IMG/VR virus record: IMGVR_UViG_3300009551_000005
Span: 36,494 to 100,493 of that record
DNA: 64,000 nt
Direction: 5' to 3' (one strand)
DNA from: a virus
Each line of letters opens with the position of its first letter. Position 1 is the stretch's first letter. The notes below the pieces were generated by a model. That model made no database searches, was not told where the DNA came from, and saw nothing but the letters and a program-made list of their open reading frames with translations. A program made the position numbers and the translations under genes. Below are positions 54,071-61,681 of this stretch, one piece after another.

Positions 54071-54947
54071 GGTCAACGACAAGTCCGTCCAAGCGCTCCT
54101 CGGCAAGTCGGCGGACAAGAAGGACTACAGCGTCTCGCTCACCAACGACGTCTCGGTGTTCAAGGCCAACGGGCAGCGTCTCATCACGCTCCTCCGCGGT
54201 GCCATTCCCGAGGACGAGGCGGAGAGCGCATACCCGTTCCTCCACTGGCTCCGGCACTACCGGACGATGAACCGCGGCAAGTACAGCGGGAAGGAACGAT
54301 TCAAGAAGCTCAAGGGTGACGGGACGATCTCCAACACGAACCACGCGCAGCCGGTGCGTTCGGCCATCGCCGGGTTCTTCGACCGCTACCCGCGCTTTCC
54401 GTACTGCCGCGAGACCGCGTTCGTCACCGAGAAGCCTGAGGAATGGGGCGCGTGCCTGCCGCTCATCCAGCGTGCCGGAGACCTCTTCAAGCTCCACGTC
54501 GCGGACCGGTACAAGGCGCAGCTCGACGCGGCGAAGAAGACGCACCCCGCGTACATCATCAAGGGCACACCGTTCACCACGGTGACCATCAACAACTGCG
54601 TCGCCGGCGGGTATCACACCGACGCCGGCGACTATGGTCCGGGCTTCGGCGTCATCGCGGTCCTCCGCCGCGGGAACTACAAGGGCTGCGAGCTCGTCTT
54701 CCCCAAGTACCGTTGTGCCGTCGATCTCCAGGACCGCGACGTCATCCTCTTCGACCCTCACGAGGTGCACGGCAACGTGCCTTTCGCGGACCAGGAGGGC
54801 GAGGAGGGCAAGGACTGGGAGAGGATCTCGATGGTCTTCTACTTCCGCGCCAAGATGCTGGAGTGCCTCTCGCCGGAAGAGGAGCTCGCGCGAGCGAAGG
54901 CGCGCGGCGCCCTCGAAGCGCCTGAAGAGGAGCTCCCGCAGCCGTAG
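54045..54947 (+). CDS. TET/JBP-type 2-oxoglutarate dioxygenase
   Basis: 300 residues. Tyr-His-Thr-Asp (H191, D193), the second His in Asp-Pro-His-Glu-Val-His-Gly-Asn (H239 or H242) and Arg260 in Glu-Arg-Ile-Ser-Met-Val-Phe-Tyr-Phe-Arg give the Fe(II)/2-oxoglutarate site of the TET/JBP class. Such phage enzymes oxidise the methyl of thymine or 5-methylcytosine in DNA. GTG start overlaps the ParB-like gene by 26 nt. No cytosine methyltransferase is in the window, while ThyX and thymine-type tailoring genes are, which favours thymine (inference). Confidence 0.75.
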   Translation: MLSLQLRAEVNDKSVQALLGKSADKKDYSVSLTNDVSVFKANGQRLITLLRGAIPEDEAESAYPFLHWLRHYRTMNRGKYSGKERFKKLKGDGTISNTNHAQPVRSAIAGFFDRYPRFPYCRETAFVTEKPEEWGACLPLIQRAGDLFKLHVADRYKAQLDAAKKTHPAYIIKGTPFTTVTINNCVAGGYHTDAGDYGPGFGVIAVLRRGNYKGCELVFPKYRCAVDLQDRDVILFDPHEVHGNVPFADQEGEEGKDWERISMVFYFRAKMLECLSPEEELARAKARGALEAPEEELPQP

Positions 54948-54963
54948 CGTCATCAGGGGAGCC

Positions 54964-55851
54964 GTGAAAGCCAACTCTCTGTTCAAGGACTTCTGCGCCT
55001 TCGCGTGCGGTCAGCTCGCGAGCGGTGACATCGATCCCACCTACCCCGTCCTGAAGCGCTTCTACCGAGTGGAGAAGCTCTCGCGCGAGCAGGCGCTCTG
55101 GCGGACGGTGCTCTATCTCGCCTGGTACGACCTCGGCTCCGCGGAGCGCATCTGGCGCAAGTACCCGAATCCGTTCCTGCCGACGGATTCGGAAGTGCGC
55201 GGGCTTTCGACGGGCACCGAGCGCCGATCGTTCCGGGGCAACACCAAGGTGCTCGACTTCCTGGGTGCGCTCCTTTCGCGCGCATCGCTCGAAGGAGGCT
55301 CGCTCGAGAAGTGGGTCGACTCGTTCTTCGTCGACGATCCGACGAAGGGGTGGGACCGCGCGCGCGAGGAGCTTCAGGAGCTCGCGTTCGCGGGACCTTG
55401 GGCGAGCTACAAGTGGGCCGACCTCCTGAAGCACGTGCACGACGCGCCTATCACCGCGAGCGACATCGGCGTCGGCGGACGCGGAGAGACCGCGGGGCCG
55501 ATCCCGGGGATGGTGCGTCTCACCGGGCTGCCTTGGCAGGAGTGCGCCAACGACGTGAAGAAGCAGGTCGCGCTGCTCAAGCGCGCGCAGGATGCTGGCG
55601 TGCCCTTCAACGGTCTCGACCAGCTCGAGACGGCGCTCTGCGACTTCAACTCCTTGTGCAAAGGCGGCTACTACGTCGGGCACGACATCGACACGCAGAT
55701 GAAGCATCTCGAGCACGTGAAGGACCGCGGACTTTGGGATGCGCGCGTGGTTTTCGAGGACAGGTTCCGCGGCGAGGTCTCCGGCGGATGGTTCGGTGTG
55801 CGCAAGGAGCTGAAGACGCTCTACCGCGATCAGAAAGTGCTCATCACTTGA
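54964..55851 (+). CDS. Helical base-transferase-like protein (aGPT-PPlase/HMUDK-helical type)
   Basis: 295 residues, all helical. The N-terminal part (Phe-Lys-Asp-Phe-Cys-Ala-Phe-Ala at 7-14; Tyr-Pro-Val-Leu-Lys-Arg-Phe-Tyr-Arg-Val-Glu-Lys-Leu-Ser-Arg-Glu-Gln at about 27-43; Trp-Arg-Thr-Val-Leu-Tyr-Leu-Ala-Trp) and the Gly-Leu-Pro-Trp-Gln-Glu-Cys near 185 resemble the glycosylase-like helical proteins that act in phage thymine hypermodification (alpha-glutamyl/putrescinyl-thymine pyrophosphorylase clades). Assigned partly by the neighbours. TTGA overlap with the next gene. Confidence 0.55.
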   Translation: MKANSLFKDFCAFACGQLASGDIDPTYPVLKRFYRVEKLSREQALWRTVLYLAWYDLGSAERIWRKYPNPFLPTDSEVRGLSTGTERRSFRGNTKVLDFLGALLSRASLEGGSLEKWVDSFFVDDPTKGWDRAREELQELAFAGPWASYKWADLLKHVHDAPITASDIGVGGRGETAGPIPGMVRLTGLPWQECANDVKKQVALLKRAQDAGVPFNGLDQLETALCDFNSLCKGGYYVGHDIDTQMKHLEHVKDRGLWDARVVFEDRFRGEVSGGWFGVRKELKTLYRDQKVLIT

Positions 55852-56738
55852 TTCACCTCGAGGGCATGGGTATCGTGGGCTCCATCTTGGCGTGGCACCT
55901 CCTCAACGCCGGGCGCTCCTTCACTTGGCACGACATCGACGCGAAGGTGCGCGCGTGGACTGCGTCGACGGGCGCTATCTACCCGAGCGGAGACGTCTTC
56001 GACGCGATGAACTACGAGGTCTGGTCGGACTGGTGCCACGGTGAAGCTCCGTGGGAGCGCTTCATCGGCCGGCACTACGAGACCTCGGGCTGGTGGTACT
56101 GCACGAAGAGCGCTCCCCACGGCGCCAAGGGCAAGCCGGTGGCGAGGTTCGGCATGCTGCACCGCGGGCCAGCGCCGTCGATGCACTTCAACGCGCAGAG
56201 CTTCGTGCCCGCGACGCGTGCCTACTTCCAGAAGATGCGCCGCGAGGGAACGCCGTCGGGCGCGCGCAAGGTCATCACCCACGGCTTCAGTCAGCGTCTC
56301 GACCACTACGTGTGGGGCTGGACGCGGAAGGTGAAGCTCGATTGGACAGCGCTCCGTCCGTACGAACGACACGAGCGCGCGGCTGTCTATCTCCGGCGCG
56401 GCCGCTTCGTCATGGCGTACGCGTACCCCATCCCCGGTGAGCCTTGGTGGTACGCGGGTTCGAACCTCATCGTGCAGAAGAAGGCGAGATCGTTGGTCAT
56501 CCCGCCGAAGTACGAGACGTGGAAACGGAACTTCGAGGAGCTCTCCGGTGGCGCGGTGCGCATCGTGGAGGAAGGTCCGTTCATCGAGGGATGGCGACCC
56601 GCCGGGGCAGATCTCGACGGAGACCTCGTGCGCGAGATGGACGGCGCGCTCGTCCTCAAGCCGTTCTGGAACAGTGGCATCCGTCACTCCCCGTTGACGA
56701 TGCGCGCGGCAATGGACGCGCTCGGAGGTGCAAGATGA
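55848..56738 (+). CDS. FAD-dependent oxidoreductase/lyase-like
   Basis: 296 residues. TTG start, overlapping the previous TGA, is required to include the first strand: Ile-His-Leu-Glu-Gly-Met-Gly-Ile-Val-Gly (2-11), the Gly-x-Gly-x-x-Gly of a Rossmann FAD site; an acidic end of the second strand at Asp29/Asp31 binds ribose. C-terminal Pro-Phe-Trp-Asn-Ser-Gly-Ile-Arg-His-Ser is typical of DAO-like enzymes. Related phage FAD enzymes rebuild amino-acid adducts on thymine. Substrate is inferred from the operon. Confidence 0.68.
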   Translation: MIHLEGMGIVGSILAWHLLNAGRSFTWHDIDAKVRAWTASTGAIYPSGDVFDAMNYEVWSDWCHGEAPWERFIGRHYETSGWWYCTKSAPHGAKGKPVARFGMLHRGPAPSMHFNAQSFVPATRAYFQKMRREGTPSGARKVITHGFSQRLDHYVWGWTRKVKLDWTALRPYERHERAAVYLRRGRFVMAYAYPIPGEPWWYAGSNLIVQKKARSLVIPPKYETWKRNFEELSGGAVRIVEEGPFIEGWRPAGADLDGDLVREMDGALVLKPFWNSGIRHSPLTMRAAMDALGGAR

Positions 56739-57244
56739 TCGTGTTTCTCGTCGGAGCTCCTGGAGTCGGAAAGACCACGCTGGCGCGTCAGCTCATCGGA
56801 CCGGACGCGTACCTGGTGCCCAAGCCGAAGTGGACGGTCGGCAAGATCGTCGCCGCGGGTCACTATAACGGCGGCACGTTCGATGGCGCGGACACGGTGC
56901 CCTACAACGGCGTCGAGGACTGCCTTCGTTTCTGGGAGCAGCAGCTCGAAGGCAAGGACACGCTTTTCGACGGTGACCGCTTCTCGCATGAGAAGGTCGT
57001 GAAGTGGGCGCGCGAGAAGACGCTCCTCGTGAAGTGCATCTATCTCCATGCGCTGCCGGACACGCTCGCGGCGCGGAGGAAGCAGCGCGGCTCGAATCAG
57101 AACGAGACATGGCTCAAGGGGCGCATGACCAAGGCCGCGAACTTCCAGAACCTCTTCGCATCGAGGGACATCGTGCGCGTTCACGCAGACGTCTCGCCGG
57201 AGGAGATCTACAAGCGCGTCGTCGGAGAGTTCGGGTGGCGCTGA
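56735..57244 (+). CDS. P-loop nucleotide/DNA kinase
   Basis: 169 residues. Walker A Gly-Ala-Pro-Gly-Val-Gly-Lys-Thr-Thr (7-15); a Asp-Gly-Asp-Arg-Phe-Ser at about 78-83 in place of the DxD-type second motif; a Arg-Arg-Lys-Gln-Arg-Gly lid at about 112-117. ATGA-coupled to the FAD gene. Best fit to the operon is a 5-hydroxymethylpyrimidine DNA kinase that activates the oxidised base, though an ordinary dNMP kinase cannot be excluded. Confidence 0.68.
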   Translation: MIVFLVGAPGVGKTTLARQLIGPDAYLVPKPKWTVGKIVAAGHYNGGTFDGADTVPYNGVEDCLRFWEQQLEGKDTLFDGDRFSHEKVVKWAREKTLLVKCIYLHALPDTLAARRKQRGSNQNETWLKGRMTKAANFQNLFASRDIVRVHADVSPEEIYKRVVGEFGWR

Positions 57245-57603
57245 CGAAGATCATTCGCAACGTCCTCGAGAAGGCGTTCGGCAGGTTCTATGAGGGCCCC
57301 GAGTGTCCCGAGCGTATCGCCGACGAGGCGGTGGAGTTCGCGAACAGGAACCCGATCGCCACGCGCGAGGACTGGGTGATCTTCGCGCAGGACCTCGCGC
57401 GTGAGGCGTACAAGAGCGGGTGGCAGCGCGGCTTCGAGCACGTGGAGCGCGCTGAGACGCGATTCCCTTGGCAGGAGGGGATGCCCGACGACATCGCCAA
57501 CGGCGTCGACCCAGACTGGCGGGCAAACACGAGCGGCATCGACCTCCACAATCCGCACGGTCCTGTGCTGGTTGAAGAGGAGGCGATGGGCGATGACGAC
57601 TGA
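57235..57603 (+). CDS. Hypothetical protein after kinase
   Basis: 122 residues. GTG with GGAGAG in front, overlapping the kinase end. Helical start (Ile-Ile-Arg-Asn-Val-Leu-Glu-Lys-Ala-Phe) and an acidic end. May belong to the modification island; not recognised. Confidence 0.55.
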   Translation: MALTKIIRNVLEKAFGRFYEGPECPERIADEAVEFANRNPIATREDWVIFAQDLAREAYKSGWQRGFEHVERAETRFPWQEGMPDDIANGVDPDWRANTSGIDLHNPHGPVLVEEEAMGDDD

Positions 57604-58264
57604 CGTGGCGAAGCAGGAGAGCGGCGGGATCGAATGCTCGCGGTGCGGCGAGAGGACCGACGTGGTGAACGAGCTCGGGTTCTGCCAGCGGTGCATGCAA
57701 ACGCTCGCTGGCGCGCCGGTGGTGGGCGCTGAAGTCACGGAGAATGCTTCGACGTTCGAGTGGGCGACCGCTCAGGTGGGCAAGCACCTTTTCCACCGAG
57801 GGCACGGCTTCGTCGGCGAGGTAGTCGGTGCCATTCGCGCCGGTGAGCACAAGGGGCCCAACGGTCGCCCGGTGACTGCACCGGTCCTTCTTTTCAAGGG
57901 CGGTCACACGATGGTCGCCAACGCGCGCGCGGTCCAAGAGCTCACCGTCGAGGGCGTGACGCTCGTCAACAAGACCGCGGAGTGGATCGGCCTCGTTTTG
58001 AACCGTTCCATGCGGCTCGGCGGAGCGCTGGGCATCGAGCCCGAAGACGCCATCAAGCTCCTCACCGCCGTCATCGCGTCCCAAGCGCGTCACCTTCAGG
58101 CGACGGAGCTCCCCGCGCGCGAGCCTCCCGTCGATCCGCTCATCCCGGATGTCCCCGGTGTCGTTCCCACCGCTCCCGTCGGTGATCGATCACCGACGGC
58201 GTATCGCTTCAGCGAAGAGGAAGCCGGGCCGAGCTCAGACAGAAAGCGTGAGGAGACGACGTGA
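57593..58264 (+). CDS. Zinc-ribbon protein with palindrome near its end
   Basis: 223 residues. Cys-Ser-Arg-Cys-Gly at 15-19 and Cys-Gln-Arg-Cys at about 31-34 make a zinc ribbon; then a beta region (Gly-His-Gly-Phe-Val-Gly-Glu-Val-Val) and a Leu/Ala helix (about 145-175). Palindrome copy 13 codes residues about 195-202 in a Pro-rich tail. Function unknown. Confidence 0.58.
   Translation: MTTDVAKQESGGIECSRCGERTDVVNELGFCQRCMQTLAGAPVVGAEVTENASTFEWATAQVGKHLFHRGHGFVGEVVGAIRAGEHKGPNGRPVTAPVLLFKGGHTMVANARAVQELTVEGVTLVNKTAEWIGLVLNRSMRLGGALGIEPEDAIKLLTAVIASQARHLQATELPAREPPVDPLIPDVPGVVPTAPVGDRSPTAYRFSEEEAGPSSDRKREETT
58176..58199. repeat. Palindrome copy 13 (coding)
   Basis: Perfect 24-bp copy, in frame as V-G-D-R-S-P-T in the C-terminal Pro-rich tail. 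Confidence 0.92.
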
Positions 58265-58884
58265 ACCCCTATCACTCGCACCAGGCGCTCGCGTCCGTCG
58301 TCGAGATGTACAAGGGCATCCTCGAAGACCAGGACCGTATCCAGAAGCTTCAGATGGGTGAAGCGGAGCGGCTGAGGAAGTCTCTCGATGTCGCGGAGAA
58401 GATGCGCCGCGAGCAGGTCACCAAGGCGTTCGAGGCGCAGGCGGAGGTCCAGAGCCTCCGTGAGCTCATCGCGATGGTGGTCAACGGGGTCGCGCAGACC
58501 AAGGCGGGCATCGGCAAGGGCAAGCCTTGGACGCTCGACGAGATCCTCGAGACGCTCAGACCTGCGCTGGTACCTTCGCCTGATGCCGTTCGTCAGCAAG
58601 AAGCAACGCCGATGGATGCACGCGACCGACCCGGAGATGGCGGATCGGTGGGAGAAGCACACGCCGAAGGGCAAAGAACTGCCGGAGGAAGCGAAGAAGC
58701 GGGAGCCGTCCAAGCTGGAGAAGTGGGCGCGCCGCAACAACCGACGTTCGTAGTCGCGCCCGGGCGCGAGGTGCCTGCGAGGTTCCGCACCAACGTGCCG
58801 ATCATCGGCAAGACGGACCTCACGCGGCCGCCGGCGGGAACCACGACCGTCGAGCGTCTCACGGGCTTCAACAGGCAAGGATGA
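58261..58884 (+). CDS. Hypothetical protein with an overprinted middle
   Basis: 207 residues, GTGA-coupled. Residues 1-110 are a charged coiled-coil region. Residues about 108-160 are low-complexity Glu/Ala/Gly and coincide with the 58583 gene read in another frame. The last 45 residues (Phe-Val-Val-Ala-Pro-Gly ... Thr-Thr-Val-Glu-Arg-Leu-Thr-Gly-Phe-Asn) look like a real domain again. Function unknown. Confidence 0.55.
   Translation: MNPYHSHQALASVVEMYKGILEDQDRIQKLQMGEAERLRKSLDVAEKMRREQVTKAFEAQAEVQSLRELIAMVVNGVAQTKAGIGKGKPWTLDEILETLRPALVPSPDAVRQQEATPMDARDRPGDGGSVGEAHAEGQRTAGGSEEAGAVQAGEVGAPQQPTFVVAPGREVPARFRTNVPIIGKTDLTRPPAGTTTVERLTGFNRQG
58571..58576 (+). promoter_or_regulatory. Leaderless promoter TGGTACCTT (class A), inside a gene
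   Basis: TGG-TACCTT exactly 6 nt before ATG 58583, within the 58261 gene. Confidence 0.48.
58583..58753 (+). CDS. Nested small conserved phage protein (MPFxSKxQRR type)
   Basis: 56 residues read in a different frame inside the 58261-58884 gene. Begins Met-Pro-Phe-Val-Ser-Lys-Lys-Gln-Arg-Arg-Trp-Met and has Glu-Lys-His-Thr-Pro-Lys-Gly-Lys-Glu-Leu-Pro-Glu at about 23-34, a pattern I know from many small phage proteins of unknown function. It has its own leaderless-type promoter element. The enclosing protein is low-complexity exactly here, so both frames are probably used. Confidence 0.65.
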   Translation: MPFVSKKQRRWMHATDPEMADRWEKHTPKGKELPEEAKKREPSKLEKWARRNNRRS

Positions 58885-59255
58885 AGCGCTCCGGCAAGAA
58901 GCGCGGCCACCTCCAGCTCGTGGAGACGGCCAAGCGGTCCTTCAAGCCGAGTCAGTTCTCGCCTGGCATGGTGATGGACATCATGGTGGGCATGGACGGT
59001 CCGCGCGCGGCTGCGTGGATCGTCCGCGCGCACCGTCGGAGCTTCCACCGCTCGGGACTCGTCAGCCTCAGCATCCCTCTCGAGGACTCGAAGAAGCTGC
59101 CGCCGTGGTTCCGTATCGGCATCGAGTGCCTGAAGCGGAGGAAGCCCACCGGCACGCCGAAGACGGCGAAGTGGCGCGTTGTTGAGCGGCAGGACGCGGA
59201 GCGGAAGACCTACGTGCTGTTTTGGCTCGGGTGGGGAGCTGTCGCGAATGGCTGA
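58881..59255 (+). CDS. Small basic hypothetical protein
   Basis: 124 residues, ATGA-coupled. Arg/Lys-rich first third (Lys-Arg-Ser-Gly-Lys-Lys-Arg), then Ala-Trp-Ile-Val-Arg-Ala-His-Arg-Arg and strands ending Tyr-Val-Leu-Phe-Trp-Leu-Gly. Not recognised. Confidence 0.58.
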   Translation: MKRSGKKRGHLQLVETAKRSFKPSQFSPGMVMDIMVGMDGPRAAAWIVRAHRRSFHRSGLVSLSIPLEDSKKLPPWFRIGIECLKRRKPTGTPKTAKWRVVERQDAERKTYVLFWLGWGAVANG

Positions 59256-59505
59256 CGAGCTGAAGGTCATCCCGATGCCTCATCGCTATGCGCCTCCGTG
59301 GGCGCTCTGGGTGGTGGGTGTCTATTCGGACCGCGACGAAGATGGGGAGCTTTACTGGAGCGCGGAGTGCCGGCGGTGCGGTGCGCACTATCCGCCTCAG
59401 ATGAAGGGCGCGCCGGCGGCGCTCAAGTGCACCTCCGGCATGGTGCGCCGGAGGATCGGCTTGTTCGCGTCGGACCATGTGAAGTGCGAGGAGAAGAAGA
59501 CATGA
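59248..59505 (+). CDS. Small zinc-ribbon-like protein
   Basis: 85 residues. Cys-Arg-Arg-Cys-Gly-Ala-His-Tyr at about 41-48 and further Cys at about 61 and 80 could bind zinc. Its stop overlaps the ThyX start. Function unknown. Confidence 0.55.
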   Translation: MADELKVIPMPHRYAPPWALWVVGVYSDRDEDGELYWSAECRRCGAHYPPQMKGAPAALKCTSGMVRRRIGLFASDHVKCEEKKT

Positions 59506-60353
59506 CCGGAATGGTGAATCAGTGGGGAATGCAGGGGACTGAGAAGAAGCTCCTCGACCACGGCTACGTGCGGGTCATCGAGCTCTGGGGAAGCGATCAG
59601 CGCGTCGTTGAGAGCGCGCGCATGTCCACCGGCAAGGACTTCAAGGGGTGGGGCCCGCACGAGGGCGTCTGCAAGCGTTGCGGCGCGAAGGAGTCCGAGG
59701 CGAAGGAGAAGGCCGTCCAAGTCGGCAAGGCGCGCTCCTTCTGCGAGGAGGATGTGGCGGGCAACCATGATTGGGAGCGGAAGCCCGGCGATGAGAAGCT
59801 CCTCGGGTACCTCTGGAAGAATCAGCACACGACGCCGTTCGAGATGGCGGGTCTCACCGTGGAGGTCCAGGCGCCGATCTTCGTCTTCCGCGAGTGGCAC
59901 CGGCACCGCACGCAGAGCTACAGCGAGGCGTCCGCGCGCTACGAGCCGTTGCCCGACCTGAACTACGTGCCCTCGATTGAGCGCTGCCTGATGGGCGGAG
60001 GTCATCTCACGAAGCAGGCGGGCAGCGTTGCCGGCGCGGAGGAGCTCAACGCAGCCGGCGCGGAGCTCTTCCGCCATCTCCTCATCGAGGAGTACGAGCG
60101 GTGCCAGCAGACCTACGAGCGCGCGCTGAAGGGAGGCATCCCCAAGGAGCTCGCGCGTCTCGTCTTGCCCGTCGGTCGTTACTCCAAGATGCGCGCGAGC
60201 ACGGATCTTCTGAACTGGCTGAAGTTCCTCAAGCTGCGCATGGACGCGACCGCGCAGTGGGAGATCCGCCAGTACGCCGAAGCCGTCGGCGAGATTGTCG
60301 CGTTCAACTTCCCGCGCGTGTGGGAGTTCTTCCTCGAGTCGAGGGCAAAGTGA
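59502..60353 (+). CDS. thyX: Flavin-dependent thymidylate synthase ThyX
   Basis: 283 residues. The signature Arg-His-Arg-(7)-Ser is present as Arg-His-Arg-Thr-Gln-Ser-Tyr-Ser-Glu-Ala-Ser at about 133-143; Ala-Arg-Met-Ser-Thr-Gly-Lys at about 34-40 and Leu-Pro-Val-Gly-Arg-Tyr-Ser near 222 fit the family. A 45-residue insert at about 50-95 carries Cys-Lys-Arg-Cys-Gly and a later Cys/His pair, a zinc module also seen in some phage ThyX. Makes dTMP from dUMP, so thymine (not hydroxymethyluracil) is the base supplied for replication. Confidence 0.88.
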   Translation: MTGMVNQWGMQGTEKKLLDHGYVRVIELWGSDQRVVESARMSTGKDFKGWGPHEGVCKRCGAKESEAKEKAVQVGKARSFCEEDVAGNHDWERKPGDEKLLGYLWKNQHTTPFEMAGLTVEVQAPIFVFREWHRHRTQSYSEASARYEPLPDLNYVPSIERCLMGGGHLTKQAGSVAGAEELNAAGAELFRHLLIEEYERCQQTYERALKGGIPKELARLVLPVGRYSKMRASTDLLNWLKFLKLRMDATAQWEIRQYAEAVGEIVAFNFPRVWEFFLESRAK

Positions 60354-60727
60354 GCGAGCTTCCCGGGAGGCGGAACGACAAGGGAAAGTGGCGCTTCTCG
60401 CTCTTTCCGTTCGACGCGCTCCGCGCGGTGGCGAACGTCCTCGAGCACGGCGCTCGCAAGTATGCGGAGTGGAACTGGCTCGACATCCCAGATTCCAGGG
60501 AGCGCTGTCTCAACTCCCTCATGCGCCACACGTTCGCGTGGTGGCAGGGCGAGACCTGGGACTTCGGCACGCCGGAGGAGCCCGGAACGGGAGAGCGTCA
60601 CCTCGCGTGCATGGCCTGCAACGTCATCTTCCTGCTGACGCTCGAGATCCGCGGGAAGATCGACTCTGAGCCCAGGGTGCAACCGGACTGGTGGCGCGCC
60701 GTCGGTGATCGATCACCGACGGCGTAG
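60350..60727 (+). CDS. dATP/dGTP pyrophosphohydrolase (DUF5664/MazZ-like)
   Basis: 125 residues, GTGA-coupled to thyX. Trp-Arg-Phe-Ser-Leu-Phe-Pro-Phe-Asp-Ala-Leu (14-24), Glu-His-Gly-Ala-Arg-Lys-Tyr (about 33-39), Leu-Met-Arg-His-Thr-Phe-Ala-Trp and Glu-Arg-His-Leu-Ala-Cys-Met-Ala-Cys-Asn match the N-terminal dATP/dGTP diphosphohydrolase family. Palindrome copy 14 codes the last residues (Val-Gly-Asp-Arg-Ser-Pro-Thr-Ala, then stop). Trims the purine dNTP pool; no PurZ is in the window. Confidence 0.72.
   Translation: MSELPGRRNDKGKWRFSLFPFDALRAVANVLEHGARKYAEWNWLDIPDSRERCLNSLMRHTFAWWQGETWDFGTPEEPGTGERHLACMACNVIFLLTLEIRGKIDSEPRVQPDWWRAVGDRSPTA
60699..60722. repeat. Palindrome copy 14 (coding, C-terminal)
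   Basis: Perfect 24-bp copy that forms the last codons of the pyrophosphohydrolase gene; stop follows three bases later. Confidence 0.92.
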
Positions 60728-60728
60728 C

Positions 60729-60734
60729 GGCATC
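60729..60734 (+). promoter_or_regulatory. GGCATC element (class B) with leader
   Basis: GGCATC with 9 nt to an A, but here the A begins the ribosome site AGGAGGT of the gene at 60756. Supports a start of transcription 9-10 nt after the motif. Confidence 0.4.
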
Positions 60735-60755
60735 TTCCGCGCCAGGAGGTCCGGC

Positions 60756-61088
60756 ATGGCCAAGAGGTGCGGTGTCTGCGCGAAAGCGTACAGGACGGGG
60801 CAGATCGGGTTCGTCCGCGAGAAGGGGCGCCTGCGCGGCTGTAAGGTCTGCCCTGCGTGCGTCACGAAGTACGGCGTGCTCCTCATCATGGCCACGCCGG
60901 CTGTCGAGCTCGCGCCCAAGCGCCAGAAGCTCTCTCACTCCAAGCTGAAGACGCATCTGAAGGCGATGGCGAAGGTCCTCGCCGCGGGCAACGTCGACGG
61001 AGACCTTCACGTGAAGAGCAAGATCGAAGGCCTCGAATCCGCCATCGAGGCCATCGACTCGGGACGCTTTCACGAGGGTGATTCGTGA
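60756..61088 (+). CDS. Small zinc-binding protein
   Basis: 110 residues after AGGAGGT. Cys-Gly-Val-Cys (5-8) and Cys-Lys-Val-Cys-Pro-Ala-Cys (about 29-35) form a zinc ribbon; the rest is a Lys/Ala helix pair. Overlaps the next gene (GTGA). Function unknown. Confidence 0.6.
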   Translation: MAKRCGVCAKAYRTGQIGFVREKGRLRGCKVCPACVTKYGVLLIMATPAVELAPKRQKLSHSKLKTHLKAMAKVLAAGNVDGDLHVKSKIEGLESAIEAIDSGRFHEGDS

Positions 61089-61681
61089 GCACGCGATCGG
61101 ACTTCCTCTTGCTTGTTCATCACATTGGAGCGTCCGCGGCGACGTTGGCCGTCGCGATGAAGGTGCCCGAGGAGTTTCTTCCCGTCGACGAGAACATCGA
61201 GGAGAGGTTCTCCGAGCACTCCGTTGGCCATCCGCTCGCGCCCGGGCTCACCGGCGACCAGCACCCGTGCTTCAAGCTCCTCACCGAGGCGGCGAAGTTC
61301 GTCATGTGGATGGAGCGGCCCACCGAGTACATGAAGACGTACTCCGAGGGTCCAAGCTTCATGATGGAGTGGTACGAGAGCGTGCTCACGAGGCGCTCGC
61401 GCACTGTGAAGGTCTCCTGCTCGGGCGTGAACGAAGGCGACGACTGGCAGGCGTTCTGGGAAGCGCTCCTCGAGCACGTGGAGGCGATGGAGGAGGACCA
61501 CGACCCGCTCGAGTCCCTCGACCGACGCATCTACGAGAACCTGCTCGTGCAGGGTGAGCCCGGCGTGGAGCTCTTCATCACGCCGGCGGAAGCCCAAGCC
61601 TTCCGCGAATGGCTTGAGGCGCTGCCGTGCTACGTCCACGCGAGACCGCCGTTCATCTTCCAGGAAGGGGTGTCCGAGTGA
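61085..61681 (+). CDS. Hypothetical protein
   Basis: 198 residues, GTGA-coupled. Mostly helical with Trp/Phe/Met-rich middle (Phe-Val-Met-Trp-Met-Glu-Arg). Met-Lys-Val-Ser-Cys not conserved. No family recognised. Confidence 0.58.
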   Translation: MSTRSDFLLLVHHIGASAATLAVAMKVPEEFLPVDENIEERFSEHSVGHPLAPGLTGDQHPCFKLLTEAAKFVMWMERPTEYMKTYSEGPSFMMEWYESVLTRRSRTVKVSCSGVNEGDDWQAFWEALLEHVEAMEEDHDPLESLDRRIYENLLVQGEPGVELFITPAEAQAFREWLEALPCYVHARPPFIFQEGVSE

